From NCBI GenBank assembly GCA_001788835.1, contig MFXK01000010.1:1-64000 (forward strand): a DNA stretch of 64,000 nucleotides, read 5' to 3'. Source of the stretch: Candidatus Peregrinibacteria bacterium RIFOXYB2_FULL_33_20 (GTDB lineage: Bacteria > Patescibacteriota > Gracilibacteria > UBA1369 > GWF2-33-10). Positions 42,745-52,832 of this stretch are shown here, in pieces; position 1 is the first letter of the stretch; each line of letters starts with the position of its first letter. A model generated the notes under the pieces. It saw only the letters and a list, made by a program, of their open reading frames with translations. It did no database searches and was not told where the DNA came from. A program made the position numbers and the translations under genes.

Positions 42745-44961
42745 TTACATGTTATCAATAACACTATTAAAAGTCAGGCTGGGGCGCATTACGGCTGACA
42801 TTTTTTTGGTATCTGGCTTGTAGTAACCGCCAAGGTCAGCTGGTTTGCCTTGAACACTATTGAGTTCTGCCATAATTTTATTTTCATGGCTGGCTAGATT
42901 TTGATAAATTGAATCAAATTTGGCAGAGAAATCTTGATCATCAGTTTGCTTGGATAAGGCTTCCGCCCAATACATCGCCAAATAGAAGTGACTGCCTCGG
43001 TTATCAATCGTTCCTAATTTTCTTTGCGGAGATTTGTTGTTTTCTAATAATTTGCCAGTGGCTTGATCAAGAGTCTTGGCTAGGATTTTAGCTTTGTTGT
43101 TGTTATCAGTTTCCGCAATTTTCTCCAAAGATGGCGTCAAAGCCAAAAATTCTCCAAGCGAATCCCAACGTAAATAATTTTCTTGGATAAGTTGTTTGAC
43201 ATGTTTTGGCGCAGATCCGCCGGCGCCAGTTTCATATAAGCCGCCACCAGCCATTAATGGTACGATAGAAAGCATCTTGGCGGAAGTGCCAACTTCCATG
43301 ATTGGATATAAGTCAGTATTGTAATCTCTAAGTACGTTGCCAGTGACAGAAATGGTGTTTTGCCCAGCGCGCATTCTCTCGACAGAGGTTTTGGCGGCTT
43401 CTTTGACAGACATAATTTCAATATCGAGTCCATTTAGATCGTAGTCTTTCAAATACGCATCAACTTTTTTTCTTAATTCGATATGATGAGCTCTGTCAAA
43501 ATCCAGCCAAAAAATCGTTTTCCATTTAGTGGCTTTGGCGCGGGCTACCGCTAATTTAACCCAATCCTTAACTGGAGCATCTTTGACTCGAACCACCCTC
43601 CAAATATCACCGATTTCAACTTCATGCTGAATAATTATATTATCATTGGCATCAATTATTTTGACAGTGCCGTCACTAGGGATTTCAAAAGTAGTGTTAT
43701 GTGATCCATATTCTTCTGCCGCTTGAGCCATTAATCCGATATTAGGTACAGTGCCGATTTTGGTTGGATCAAGCGCTCCATTGGTAAGACAATTTTTGAT
43801 GGTTTCATCATATAACGGCGCATAAGTGCTGTCTGGAATAGTCAGTTTAACATCACGAGCTTCGTTATTCTTGTCCCACATTTTACCGCCCACCTTGATA
43901 GCAGCAGGCATAGAGGCGTCAATGATTACATCGCTTGGAACATGCAGATTGGTAATTCCTTTGAACGAATCAACCATAGCCAACATCGGTCTGGATTCGT
44001 AAACAGCTTGAATGTCAGCCTCAATTTCAGTTTTTTTTGCAAGAGGCAGGGATGACATTTTATCATAAAGATCGCCAAGTCCACTATTGAAATTTACGTT
44101 TAATTTTTGAAAAGTATCAGCATGCTTGGTGATTAAATCTTTGAAAAAAACTTTGACCGCGTGTCCGAAAATAATGGGATCGGAAACCTTCATCATAGTT
44201 GCTTTCAGATGGATAGAGAATAATATCCCCTTATTTTTGGCATCTTGCATTTGTTCTTCCATGAATCGCACTAAAGCTTTTTTACTTAAGAAAGTTGCAT
44301 CCATGATTTCTCCTTTTTCTAGAGATAAAGCGTTCATTAGGGTGGTCTCCTCTCCATTTTTGGCTATGAAGATAATTCTGACAGTAGTCGACTGCGCCAT
44401 GGTAACTGATTTTTCGTTATGCCTGAAATCATTATCAGACATGGTGGCCACATGCGTTTGTGAATTCGCCTCCCATTTACCCATGCTATGCGGAAATTTT
44501 TTGGCATAATTTTTTACTGAATCTGGGATCCTTCGATCAGAATTGCCTTCTCTTAAAACCGGGTTCACCGCTGATCCCAAAACAGTTTTGTAGATTTTGG
44601 CTAATTCTTTCTCTTCATCGGTTTGCGTGTTGTCTGGATAATTTGGGATGTTATAGCCTTTGATTTGCAATTCGGCAATGGCTTCCTTGAGTTGGGGAAT
44701 GGAAGCGGAAATGTTTGGCAATTTAATGATATTGGCTTCTGGTTTTTTAGCTAAGGCACCAAGTTCGATTAGGTGGTTCCCTACTTTTTGTTCATTTGGA
44801 AGAGTATCCGAAAATAAAGCTAGGATTCTTCCGGCTAAAGAAATATCACGCGTTTCAACTTCCACAGCGGCCTGTTTGGTAAAGGCTTGAATAATGGGAA
44901 GTAAGGAACAGCTGGCTAAAGCTGGAGCTTCATCTGTTTCTGTCCAAATAATTTTTGACAT
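42745..44961 (-). CDS. icd: Monomeric NADP-dependent isocitrate dehydrogenase
   Basis: 738 aa, the size of the monomeric class (Azotobacter, Corynebacterium). The start [20 protein letters not shown] and the substrate-binding text [16 protein letters not shown], then [19 protein letters not shown], are characteristic. [20 protein letters not shown] and [20 protein letters not shown] lie near the NADP site. It interconverts isocitrate and 2-oxoglutarate with NADP(H). It stands 9 bases downstream of aspS in the same direction. With the ATP-citrate lyase it suggests carbon flow through citrate. Confidence 0.93.
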   Translation of the reverse strand: MSKIIWTETDEAPALASCSLLPIIQAFTKQAAVEVETRDISLAGRILALFSDTLPNEQKVGNHLIELGALAKKPEANIIKLPNISASIPQLKEAIAELQIKGYNIPNYPDNTQTDEEKELAKIYKTVLGSAVNPVLREGNSDRRIPDSVKNYAKKFPHSMGKWEANSQTHVATMSDNDFRHNEKSVTMAQSTTVRIIFIAKNGEETTLMNALSLEKGEIMDATFLSKKALVRFMEEQMQDAKNKGILFSIHLKATMMKVSDPIIFGHAVKVFFKDLITKHADTFQKLNVNFNSGLGDLYDKMSSLPLAKKTEIEADIQAVYESRPMLAMVDSFKGITNLHVPSDVIIDASMPAAIKVGGKMWDKNNEARDVKLTIPDSTYAPLYDETIKNCLTNGALDPTKIGTVPNIGLMAQAAEEYGSHNTTFEIPSDGTVKIIDANDNIIIQHEVEIGDIWRVVRVKDAPVKDWVKLAVARAKATKWKTIFWLDFDRAHHIELRKKVDAYLKDYDLNGLDIEIMSVKEAAKTSVERMRAGQNTISVTGNVLRDYNTDLYPIMEVGTSAKMLSIVPLMAGGGLYETGAGGSAPKHVKQLIQENYLRWDSLGEFLALTPSLEKIAETDNNNKAKILAKTLDQATGKLLENNKSPQRKLGTIDNRGSHFYLAMYWAEALSKQTDDQDFSAKFDSIYQNLASHENKIMAELNSVQGKPADLGGYYKPDTKKMSAVMRPSLTFNSVIDNM

Positions 44962-44970
44962 AAGTGTATT

Positions 44971-46752
44971 TTATTGTTTTAACGTGTCAAGCACACACTT
45001 CACATTCGCTTCCTTCACTTGCACATCTGGAATCGTACTTGGAGCGCCAGTCATTAAATCTTTTGCTTTGGAATCTTTTGGGAAAGCAATAACTTCTCTA
45101 ATATTTGGTTCTTTTTGCAAAATCATTATCAATCTATCAATCCCCCAGGCAATCCCTCCGTGTGGTGGCGGACCATATTGAAAAGCTTCAAGCATGTGTC
45201 CAAATCTATGTTTAGCCTCATCGTCAGTTATACTTAAAGCTTTGAAAACTGTGCTTTGAACCTCGCTGTCATGGATACGAATACTTCCCCCTCCAATCTC
45301 ATTGCCATTCAAAACTAAATCATAGGCAATTGATAAAACTTTGCCATATTCACCTTTTTTCAAAAAATCCAAATGAGCCAAATTAGGACTGGTAAAAGGA
45401 TGATGAGTGGCAACATATTTATTCTCTTCTTTTTTCCATTCAAACATAGGGAAATCCGTTACCCAGCAAAGTGCAAAAACATTGTCATCCATAAGTCCTA
45501 ATTTTTCTGCGCAAGCAAGTCTAACATGCCCTAAACTTGCACAAACAACTTCAAAACTATCAGCTCCAAAAAATATTATATCACCAGGCCTTGCTCCAGT
45601 TTTAACTTTAATATCATTTTGTTCTTTTTCATTTAAAAATTTCAAAATTGGCGATCTGACTTCACCGTTTATATCATATATAATATAGGCCAAACCTTTT
45701 GCTTCATAAACTTTGGCCACTTCTGTAAATTCATCTATTTCTTTTCTTGTAAATTTCGCACCACCATCCACTTTCAAAGCTCTGACTACGCCACCATCTT
45801 TAACTGCATTTTTAAACACTGAAAATTCGGCATTTTTTAACTCTTCTGTTAAATCAACAATCTGCACGTCAAAACGTAAATCAGGTTTATCAACTCCATA
45901 TTTATCCATGGCTTCCTTCCAGGTAAGTCTTGGAATAGATTTATCTAAAATTTTTCTGTCAGACGCAAATTTATCCAAAATTTCAAGCATCAGTCTTGAA
46001 TTAAGTTCAATCAAATCTTCCTGCTCCACAAATGACATTTCTATATCAAGCTGGGTAAATTCAGGCTGTCTATCCCCTCTTTGGTCCTCATCACGGAAAC
46101 ATCTGGCAATCTGAAAATATTTATCCATCCCTGAAACCATCAAAAGCTGTTTCAACTGTTGGGGAGATTGTGGTAAAACATAAAATTTTCCAGCATAAAG
46201 TCTGGAAGGTACCAAATATTCACGAGATCCTTCTGGCGTTCCTTTTATAAGAATAGGAGTTTCCACCTCAACAAAATCCTCTTTATCCATAAAATCACGT
46301 ATAAATTTCACAATTTTATGTCTCATAACCAAATTGTTTTTCATCCTTTCTCTTCTTAAATCCAAATATCGATATTTTAGCCTTAATTCTTCATTTAAAG
46401 CCTTATCCTGATCTATTTCAAAAGGGGGAGTTAATGATTTAGATAAAATCTTACATCCTTTAATCAAAAGTTCAACCTTGCCTGTTGATAGATTCTTGTT
46501 TTCCATGCCCTCCGGTCTTGCCCTCACAATACCTGTCACCTGCAAAACATATTCAGTCCTGACTTGTGATGCTAAATCCAAAGCCTCCTTATATTGAGGG
46601 GCAAAAACTATTTGGCTAAGCCCATATCTGTCTCTTAAGTCTATAAAAATTAATTCACCATGATCCCTTCTCCTATGAACCCATCCAGCCAAAGTAACTT
46701 CTGATCCAATCATTGTTTCAGAAATTTCAGTACAAGTATGTGTTCGGTGCAT
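44971..46752 (-). CDS. aspS: Aspartyl-tRNA synthetase
   Basis: 593 aa, the bacterial-type length with the GAD insert. The N-terminal OB-fold anticodon-binding domain has VTLAGWVHRRRDHGELIFID. Motif 2 is ARCFRDEDQRGDRQPEFTQL and motif 3 is GGIAWGIDRLIMILQKEPNI. It charges tRNA-Asp, and whether it also charges tRNA-Asn cannot be read here. tRNA-fMet lies ~160 bases upstream in the same direction. icd follows at 9 bases. Confidence 0.96.
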   Translation of the reverse strand: MHRTHTCTEISETMIGSEVTLAGWVHRRRDHGELIFIDLRDRYGLSQIVFAPQYKEALDLASQVRTEYVLQVTGIVRARPEGMENKNLSTGKVELLIKGCKILSKSLTPPFEIDQDKALNEELRLKYRYLDLRRERMKNNLVMRHKIVKFIRDFMDKEDFVEVETPILIKGTPEGSREYLVPSRLYAGKFYVLPQSPQQLKQLLMVSGMDKYFQIARCFRDEDQRGDRQPEFTQLDIEMSFVEQEDLIELNSRLMLEILDKFASDRKILDKSIPRLTWKEAMDKYGVDKPDLRFDVQIVDLTEELKNAEFSVFKNAVKDGGVVRALKVDGGAKFTRKEIDEFTEVAKVYEAKGLAYIIYDINGEVRSPILKFLNEKEQNDIKVKTGARPGDIIFFGADSFEVVCASLGHVRLACAEKLGLMDDNVFALCWVTDFPMFEWKKEENKYVATHHPFTSPNLAHLDFLKKGEYGKVLSIAYDLVLNGNEIGGGSIRIHDSEVQSTVFKALSITDDEAKHRFGHMLEAFQYGPPPHGGIAWGIDRLIMILQKEPNIREVIAFPKDSKAKDLMTGAPSTIPDVQVKEANVKCVLDTLKQ

Positions 46753-46883
46753 AAAAAAAAATTAAATTTTGAATTTAGAATTTTAATTGCTTTAAAACTT
46801 CAAAAAACATTCTAAATATATAGAATTAAACAATCAAGAAAAATATATGAAATTAAATTATTAACAATAAATTTCCTGGCGTG

Positions 46884-46912
46884 CCAATCGAAGCTTAATA
46901 AGCGAAGATTGG
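46884..46912 (-). repeat. Trailer hairpin fused to the tRNA-fMet CCA end
   Basis: CCAATC (46884-46889) pairs with GATTGG (46907-46912) across GAAGCTTAATAAGCG. As with tRNA-Arg, the 3' arm overlaps the tRNA CCA complement. The loop and flanks (GTGCCA..CGAAGCTT) match the repeat at 6971-6999. Confidence 0.6.
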
Positions 46913-46984
46913 TTGCGGGGGAAGGATTCGAACCTCCGACCTCCGGGTTATGAGCCCGACGAGCTGCCACTGCTCTACCCCGCG
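46910..46984 (-). tRNA. Initiator tRNA-fMet (CAU anticodon)
   Basis: 75 nt with encoded CCA. The first base C faces A72 (C-A mismatch), and three G-C pairs close the anticodon stem (TCGGG/CCCGG) around CTCATAA; both are hallmarks of the initiator. The D stem is GAGC/GCTC and the T arm GGAGG TTCGAAT CCTTC. Confidence 0.93.
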
Positions 46985-47080
46985 ATGATTATGGTCTTTT
47001 GCGAACTGAATTTTAACAATAATTGTAAATATTAACAACAGATAATTAAAAATTTATTTTTAACAAACAGGTAAATAATC

Positions 47081-50000
47081 TTAAAAAAAACTGTGACTTT
47101 GAAAAAATTCTGATATTTTATAACGCATTTCTGTTTCAGCCTTTTTAGAAGCTTCTGTTTGTATCTGAGTTAATAATTGATTTCCTAAATTTGGAAATTC
47201 CGCCAAAAATAATTCTGAAACCTGCCTTTGTTGCTCACTTATTTGACATTCTATATTTAATCTATCTCTTAAAAGAATATTTGGAATACCTAAGGCAATT
47301 AATATATCTATAACACCTGCTGTATTATATCTGGCTGAACCATTTTCTATACAAGTCACAATTCTTTTCTTTATTTCAGCAAACCAAAATTTTCTTATAA
47401 TTGTTGATTTATACATCACACCGCTTTCCACTAAATTACACAAATAATTTGCTACACCACCAGTGGTAGTAAATAAACGATCGGTAAATTCATTCATTAA
47501 GTCAGGGGATTCCCTATAAATTGCTTCTATATCTGCAAAATTGGCATCATCAACTTCTCTATCAATAGCATATAATAATTTAATATGTTTAACTAAAGTT
47601 AATTTCTCTAACCATTGATTTAAAAAACTGGGCGTTAAATGTGGAATCTTATCGCTATTTCTTTTTGCTAATGGTGAAGCATCAGTAATCATGGCAGCAA
47701 CTTCTGCTGGTTTATTATTAATTGCAGTCCTCAATTTATTAAATTTATTACCACCATTATTTGCAACAAATTCCAATACATCTCTTTGAAATTGCCCAAA
47801 ATCAGTTTCAGGTAAATTTACACTAAAAACTTTTGCCAAATGCCAAAGTGTAATAAAATTATAAAATCCAGTAAAAAGAGAAGCTCTTTCTCTTATCCAC
47901 ATTTCAGCTAAATCAGGTGGTAATAACGCCTTAAATTTATTTTTTTTCAATTCTCTATCTTGTTGTTCTTGTTCATCTCTTTTTAGACTTAATATATGTC
48001 TTTTTAGAGCAAACTCTGAAAAATCTGTTATTAAATCAGGGAATCTAGTGCTTTTTAATAATTCATCTAATTCACTGCGACTAGGTTGAGCCTTTACTGC
48101 TTGCCTGGCTTCAATAAATTCCTGCTTTTTCACTGATTCAAGCCCCTCTTCAAATTCTAATAATTTTCTTTCTAACTGAGTACGTGAAGCTAAAGATACC
48201 TGAAAATATGTTAATTTTCTTCGCAGAACAATAGCCAAAGTATTACAGAAATGCGTTCTTGTCGCTCCAAAACTTTCATCACATAAAAGACCCTGCAGTT
48301 CTACAAGTCCTAAATTCTTCAAATTATCTAAAATATCTTGGCAAGAACTATTTTTACTAAAAGAAGATAATAAACGCATGGCATATTCTGTATATAAAAT
48401 TCCGTTTAATTGATCGATATCAGCTCCCGCTAAGCTAGAGATTTCCTGATTAACATTTTCTGCAGAAGCTGTATCAAATATATAATGTAAAATACTAAAC
48501 AAATTAGTTTCTCCATTCATAGCATTAATAACATCAATATACGATATTGGTAATTTTGTAAAACTACTATTTTTCGATGGAATATATTTTCCCCATTTTT
48601 CACCACACACAGCCTTTCTGACTCCAGGACTCACTGGTCTTGACAATTTATTATTAACATGAGCGGCAATTTTTAATTGAGCTGTAGCTCTTTCTTTTGT
48701 ATGTTGGGGAGCATGACGCCTGTTTAATAATTCAATACCATCATCATAAAAATCAGAAAACGTAAACGTATTAAGAATCGAAGAAAAAACTGATCCCGGG
48801 AGTCTGCCTTCTTCATCAAATGCAGATCTAACATCCATAAAAGCACATATAGCATATTCTATCATCAAATCTTGTTCCAGTTCAGTTATCTGATGTTCCG
48901 TAGCATATGCCTGCCAAGCTTCAGATAATCTTAATCTTGTTGTAAAGGCCTTATGTAAAGTATTATAAGCTGGAGAGGCATGATCCTGAATAACTTGGAC
49001 GCCAGATTCTGTTTTAGATATCATGTATTCGGCTTGAGGCAAATATACACTACTATAATTATATGGATTCGTAACACTATAAGATACATTAGCTCTGATT
49101 GATTGGATATCCTCATTACTTCTTTCTACCTCCAAGGTGACAAGAATATTTTTTTCACCTTCTTTGTAACCTAAAACTGAAAACATAAGATAAAGTCTAT
49201 AATTATGATCACCTGTTGGTTCAAAAAACATTTTGCTCGGTTTAAATCCACTATTATTTATATCACTACCCAGCCTATATAAAGGAGATTCTCTAGGTGT
49301 ATTTTCTTCAATCCATTTTATGGCAACACGAAAAGCTTGGTTATCAGTGGATATTTCAGTGAATGATAATTTCATATCTAAATCCTGAAAAGAAGCCATT
49401 TGTGGCATATATTCACCAATATAGGCAAGAAATCCTTCCAAAGAAATAGGGGCAAAAGCTTTTCTTTTTTCTCCAGTCCCTCCCTCAGCTGTAAATTGAT
49501 ATTGGGAATGACTTGATAAAATCAACTCCAGACATAATTGTGCCAATTTTTTTGGCTGTGGATATTCGGCCATTGATATGTAATAAAAAAGTTTATCTTT
49601 ACTCTCATCTTCAGGAACAAAATCAACAGCCTCTTGAACTTTCCTATTATTAGGGAATCTAGAAAGCAACTCTGGTGTATATAAATGATCATATAATTTA
49701 CCTATGGCAGTTAGTGCCGGAGAAAGTCTTCTCATTATAAGGTAAGTACCAAATTGGGATCTTCCTTGTTTCATCAAGGTCTGACGTGCTAATAAAGCAG
49801 TTTCAAATGGAGATCTTGTATCCAAAATTCCTTGATCTGCAATAAATGATGATGACATAACTTCGGGAAGTAAACCTGCCAAGCTAGTTCTTCCTAATCT
49901 ATGAAAACCTTGAAGTGTTAAAGGTGTACGACCAATATCTCTTGATGGATCCTTAACGCCTTTTTGTTTTAAAACATAAGTCAAAGCAATTCTTGAATCT

Positions 50001-50434
50001 GTAACCGTCTTTAATTCATTAATTCCTAATTTAAACATAGATTTAACAAATTTCTCCAAATCTTTATCATTTTTAGTCATTAGATTTTCTATCTGAAAAC
50101 TGTACCATTCATCAGTATTTATAGTACCTTTGGCTTGGACATTGGTGATACTAATTAAAAAATATCCTAAAAGATGTCTTAAATGTTTAAAAAATAAATG
50201 TCTTAATTCTGCAGAACTTCTGTCTAGATATTCTTTTTTTTGCAAAAGATTATTACCAGGCAAATATTCCTCATAAAAAACTTTTGACGCTATTTGATTG
50301 AAATGCTCAAAAAAAACCTGATTAGCAACAAATAACCTGTTTAAAAATTGCTCACCACATTGGTATGTAAGACTTTTTTCTTCATATTCACATTCAAAAT
50401 CATCTACCTCAGAATCAGGGCTATTTTTTGCCAT
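47081..50434 (-). CDS. Very large unknown soluble protein
   Basis: 1,117 aa, not recognised. No signal peptide or membrane helix; mostly helical, with an acidic start (NSPDSEVDDFECEYEEKS). One coiled-coil-like region near ~770-870 (LERKLLEFEEGLESVKKQEF, DEQEQQDRELKKNKFKALL) divides it. Cysteines are scattered without a metal pattern. The upstream gene (start 51557) ends 16 bases before its start, so the two are co-transcribed. Possibly a lineage-specific scaffold or toxin-like protein, but there is no motif to support any function. Confidence 0.75.
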   Translation of the reverse strand: MAKNSPDSEVDDFECEYEEKSLTYQCGEQFLNRLFVANQVFFEHFNQIASKVFYEEYLPGNNLLQKKEYLDRSSAELRHLFFKHLRHLLGYFLISITNVQAKGTINTDEWYSFQIENLMTKNDKDLEKFVKSMFKLGINELKTVTDSRIALTYVLKQKGVKDPSRDIGRTPLTLQGFHRLGRTSLAGLLPEVMSSSFIADQGILDTRSPFETALLARQTLMKQGRSQFGTYLIMRRLSPALTAIGKLYDHLYTPELLSRFPNNRKVQEAVDFVPEDESKDKLFYYISMAEYPQPKKLAQLCLELILSSHSQYQFTAEGGTGEKRKAFAPISLEGFLAYIGEYMPQMASFQDLDMKLSFTEISTDNQAFRVAIKWIEENTPRESPLYRLGSDINNSGFKPSKMFFEPTGDHNYRLYLMFSVLGYKEGEKNILVTLEVERSNEDIQSIRANVSYSVTNPYNYSSVYLPQAEYMISKTESGVQVIQDHASPAYNTLHKAFTTRLRLSEAWQAYATEHQITELEQDLMIEYAICAFMDVRSAFDEEGRLPGSVFSSILNTFTFSDFYDDGIELLNRRHAPQHTKERATAQLKIAAHVNNKLSRPVSPGVRKAVCGEKWGKYIPSKNSSFTKLPISYIDVINAMNGETNLFSILHYIFDTASAENVNQEISSLAGADIDQLNGILYTEYAMRLLSSFSKNSSCQDILDNLKNLGLVELQGLLCDESFGATRTHFCNTLAIVLRRKLTYFQVSLASRTQLERKLLEFEEGLESVKKQEFIEARQAVKAQPSRSELDELLKSTRFPDLITDFSEFALKRHILSLKRDEQEQQDRELKKNKFKALLPPDLAEMWIRERASLFTGFYNFITLWHLAKVFSVNLPETDFGQFQRDVLEFVANNGGNKFNKLRTAINNKPAEVAAMITDASPLAKRNSDKIPHLTPSFLNQWLEKLTLVKHIKLLYAIDREVDDANFADIEAIYRESPDLMNEFTDRLFTTTGGVANYLCNLVESGVMYKSTIIRKFWFAEIKKRIVTCIENGSARYNTAGVIDILIALGIPNILLRDRLNIECQISEQQRQVSELFLAEFPNLGNQLLTQIQTEASKKAETEMRYKISEFFQSHSFF

Positions 50435-50450
50435 AAAAATATTTTGCTTA

Positions 50451-51557
50451 TTAGAAGGTCATCTTAGATAAATCTACAAGATTTTCTGGTGGTGTCACTT
50501 CTGTTGGAGGGACATTATCGTTGTCCCCAGGTAATAATTGTGGTGGCCCTTTTTTACCCTCTCTATCACCCTCAAGAAGTTTAATCACTTGCTTTCTTGC
50601 TCTAGCCAAATTTATTTCAGGGAAAAGTGCTCTAAGAGCGTCTTCAAATGCTTGTGTACTACTAATTTCTATTGTCGGTCTTTTCAATGTTGTTAAAGAG
50701 CCACAAGCTGATTGTTTTTCTTCTCTTTTTGTAAGCCTTCTTTGTCGTGGAGGGTATCTAAGTTGAGTTTTGATCTCACTTACTAAATCTCTATAAAAGC
50801 TCAGATCAATTGTTTTAATAGCATCCAAAATCCCTCTGGTAGAATCACCTATACCAGTAAAAACCTGATCAAGCTCTAAATCTCCGGCACTACCATCTTG
50901 ATCTGCAATCTCATAATTACAATACCTGCCTGATTCCGCCTCATTTGAAACAAGTTCATTATCTTCTAATTCCAAAGCAAAACCTAATAATTCACGACAA
51001 AAAGCTACAAATAATTGTTTATATTTTTGGTCATCCTGAGCTAATCTAGCAAAATTATCAATAAGAGTTTGTACTGAACTTTCTTCATGTAAAGATTTTT
51101 CACCAACCAACATTTCAAGTACAGACCGTCTTGCTCGATCATTTAAGTTAGTTCCTGACCCATCATACATCAAAGCAATTACACAAGCTGGATTAGTTAA
51201 ATCAAGTAAATCGACTTTTTGAAGTTTGTGAGGATCCTGTAAAAAAGCAACTACAGAAGGTTTATTTTGAACTGTAGTTAAAAAATCAATAACCGCTCTT
51301 ACAGCATCTTCCAACTGCATATCCGCAATACTTAACATCAAAGTACCTCGAGTTATGGCAATATCCTTTATACGATCTTCGGGATGCTGATGCGCTTGTA
51401 ATTGCAAACCTAATCTATCCAATAGAACGCTTAATTGAGGAACTCTATCTTCAAGAGACACTAAACTACCACCATCAACATTACTATCGGCATCTTGTGA
51501 AGTTAAAGGTAGAATCTTCTGAATTGAATTATTTCCTTGTCTAGTTAGTGAAACCAT
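50451..51557 (-). CDS. Unknown protein paired with the 1,117-aa gene
   Basis: 368 aa, not recognised. Soluble and helical, Leu/Asp-rich (VSLEDRVPQLSVLLDRLGLQ), with a basic segment near 275 (RYPPRQRRLTKREEKQSACG) that could bind nucleic acid, and a Pro/Asp-rich tail (PQLLPGDNDNVPPTEVTPPE). It is the first gene of a two-gene unit, divergent from manC. The constant pairing with the large gene would be the best clue to its role. Confidence 0.65.
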   Translation of the reverse strand: MVSLTRQGNNSIQKILPLTSQDADSNVDGGSLVSLEDRVPQLSVLLDRLGLQLQAHQHPEDRIKDIAITRGTLMLSIADMQLEDAVRAVIDFLTTVQNKPSVVAFLQDPHKLQKVDLLDLTNPACVIALMYDGSGTNLNDRARRSVLEMLVGEKSLHEESSVQTLIDNFARLAQDDQKYKQLFVAFCRELLGFALELEDNELVSNEAESGRYCNYEIADQDGSAGDLELDQVFTGIGDSTRGILDAIKTIDLSFYRDLVSEIKTQLRYPPRQRRLTKREEKQSACGSLTTLKRPTIEISSTQAFEDALRALFPEINLARARKQVIKLLEGDREGKKGPPQLLPGDNDNVPPTEVTPPENLVDLSKMTF

Positions 51558-51714
51558 AAAAATAATTTAATTTATAAATAGCCCATTAATTACATGGCAA
51601 TTATACATGTTTTTGCTAAAAAGGCAAATATATTATGTGGAATATTTTTTTCTTTTCCACTTTTTTCTTTTTTCTTATATACTTCCCCCGTTAAACACTT
51701 TTTTCTTTCTTAAA

Positions 51715-52791
51715 ATGCTTGCCTTAATTCTTGCCGGCGGATCTGGGACAAGGCTATGGCCTCTCTCGCGGCAAAAACACCCCAAACAATTACAATCACT
51801 GGTTAGTGACAAAACTTTACTGGAAGAAACAATTGATAGATTAGATTTTCTGAAATCGAATCAAATATTTATTGCTACGAATCAAGATTATGAAGATGAA
51901 ATAAGACTTCAAGCAAAAACCATTCCTGCTGGCAATATCATTATCGAACCAGCCATGAGAGATACCGCTACTTGTATTTGCTATAGCCTGCTCTTTCTAC
52001 AACAAAAATTCCCAGATGAAGTTGTGGCAATTATTTATGCTGACCATTTAATCAAGGACAAACATGAATTTGTTGAAAAATTAAAAATAGCTGAAAAAAT
52101 TGCAAAAAAAGAAAACACTTTGAATATCATTGAAGTAAAAGCCAGATTCCCAAATACTAATCTTGGTTATGTGAAAATAGGAAAAATGCTTGAAAGTGTT
52201 AATGGCCATGAAGTTTATGAATTCCTTGCATTTAAAGAGAAACCTGATCTTCAAACCGCTGAAAAATACTTGGGAAGCTATCAATATCTGTGGAATACAG
52301 GTTATTATGTGTGGAAAATTGCAGACATTTTAGAACAATATAAAAAATATTTACCAGAAACAGTTGGAAACCTTAATAAATCAATAAAAGCATTGAATAA
52401 AAAAAATACTCAAGAAATTAAAAAGAATTATGAAAAATGCCAAAAGATCTCAATTGATTACGCAATAATGGAAAAAGTAAATCCATCAAAAGTTCGCATT
52501 ATTCCAGCAAATCTTGGATGGAGTGACATTGGCACATGGGATTCTATCTATAACGAACTGGCGCAAGACCAAATCGACAAAAATATCATCAAAGGCCAAT
52601 CTTTAAATTTAGCTACAAAAAATTCCCTTATTTACAATTACACTGACAAACTCGTCGCCACTGCCAATTTAAACAACATGGTGATAGTGGTGACTGATAG
52701 AGCGATCCTAATCACCAAAAGAGACAAAGATCAAAACGTAAAAAAAATTGTAGAAAAACTAAAAGAAGATGGGAAAGAAGAATTATTATAA
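51715..52791 (+). CDS. manC: Mannose-1-phosphate guanylyltransferase
   Basis: 358 aa from ATG 51715. The frame is open 36 codons upstream, but that stretch is Phe/Leu-rich non-family sequence. The N-terminal MLALILAGGSGTRLWPLSR is the nucleotidyltransferase signature, followed by HPKQLQSLVSDKTLLEETI. YADHLIKD, FKEKPDLQTAEKYL and WNTGYYVWKI are typical, as is LGWSDIGTWDSIY. It forms GDP-mannose from GTP and mannose-1-phosphate for glycans. The mannose-6-phosphate isomerase domain of the bifunctional form is absent. Confidence 0.92.
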   Translation: MLALILAGGSGTRLWPLSRQKHPKQLQSLVSDKTLLEETIDRLDFLKSNQIFIATNQDYEDEIRLQAKTIPAGNIIIEPAMRDTATCICYSLLFLQQKFPDEVVAIIYADHLIKDKHEFVEKLKIAEKIAKKENTLNIIEVKARFPNTNLGYVKIGKMLESVNGHEVYEFLAFKEKPDLQTAEKYLGSYQYLWNTGYYVWKIADILEQYKKYLPETVGNLNKSIKALNKKNTQEIKKNYEKCQKISIDYAIMEKVNPSKVRIIPANLGWSDIGTWDSIYNELAQDQIDKNIIKGQSLNLATKNSLIYNYTDKLVATANLNNMVIVVTDRAILITKRDKDQNVKKIVEKLKEDGKEELL

Positions 52792-52832
52792 ATAACGACA
52801 ATAACTGTTAAGCATTTAAACTAATCTCCCCC

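Noticed and set aside
44126-44663. Plus-strand frames of 127 and 67 codons
   Set aside because: They are antisense to the isocitrate dehydrogenase gene and have no family features.
45407-46114. Plus-strand frames of 93 and 133 codons
   Set aside because: Antisense to aspS; Ser-rich mirror of conserved coding sequence.
51607-51714. Upstream start of manC
   Set aside because: The 36 extra codons are Phe/Leu-rich; the family N-terminus starts at 51715.
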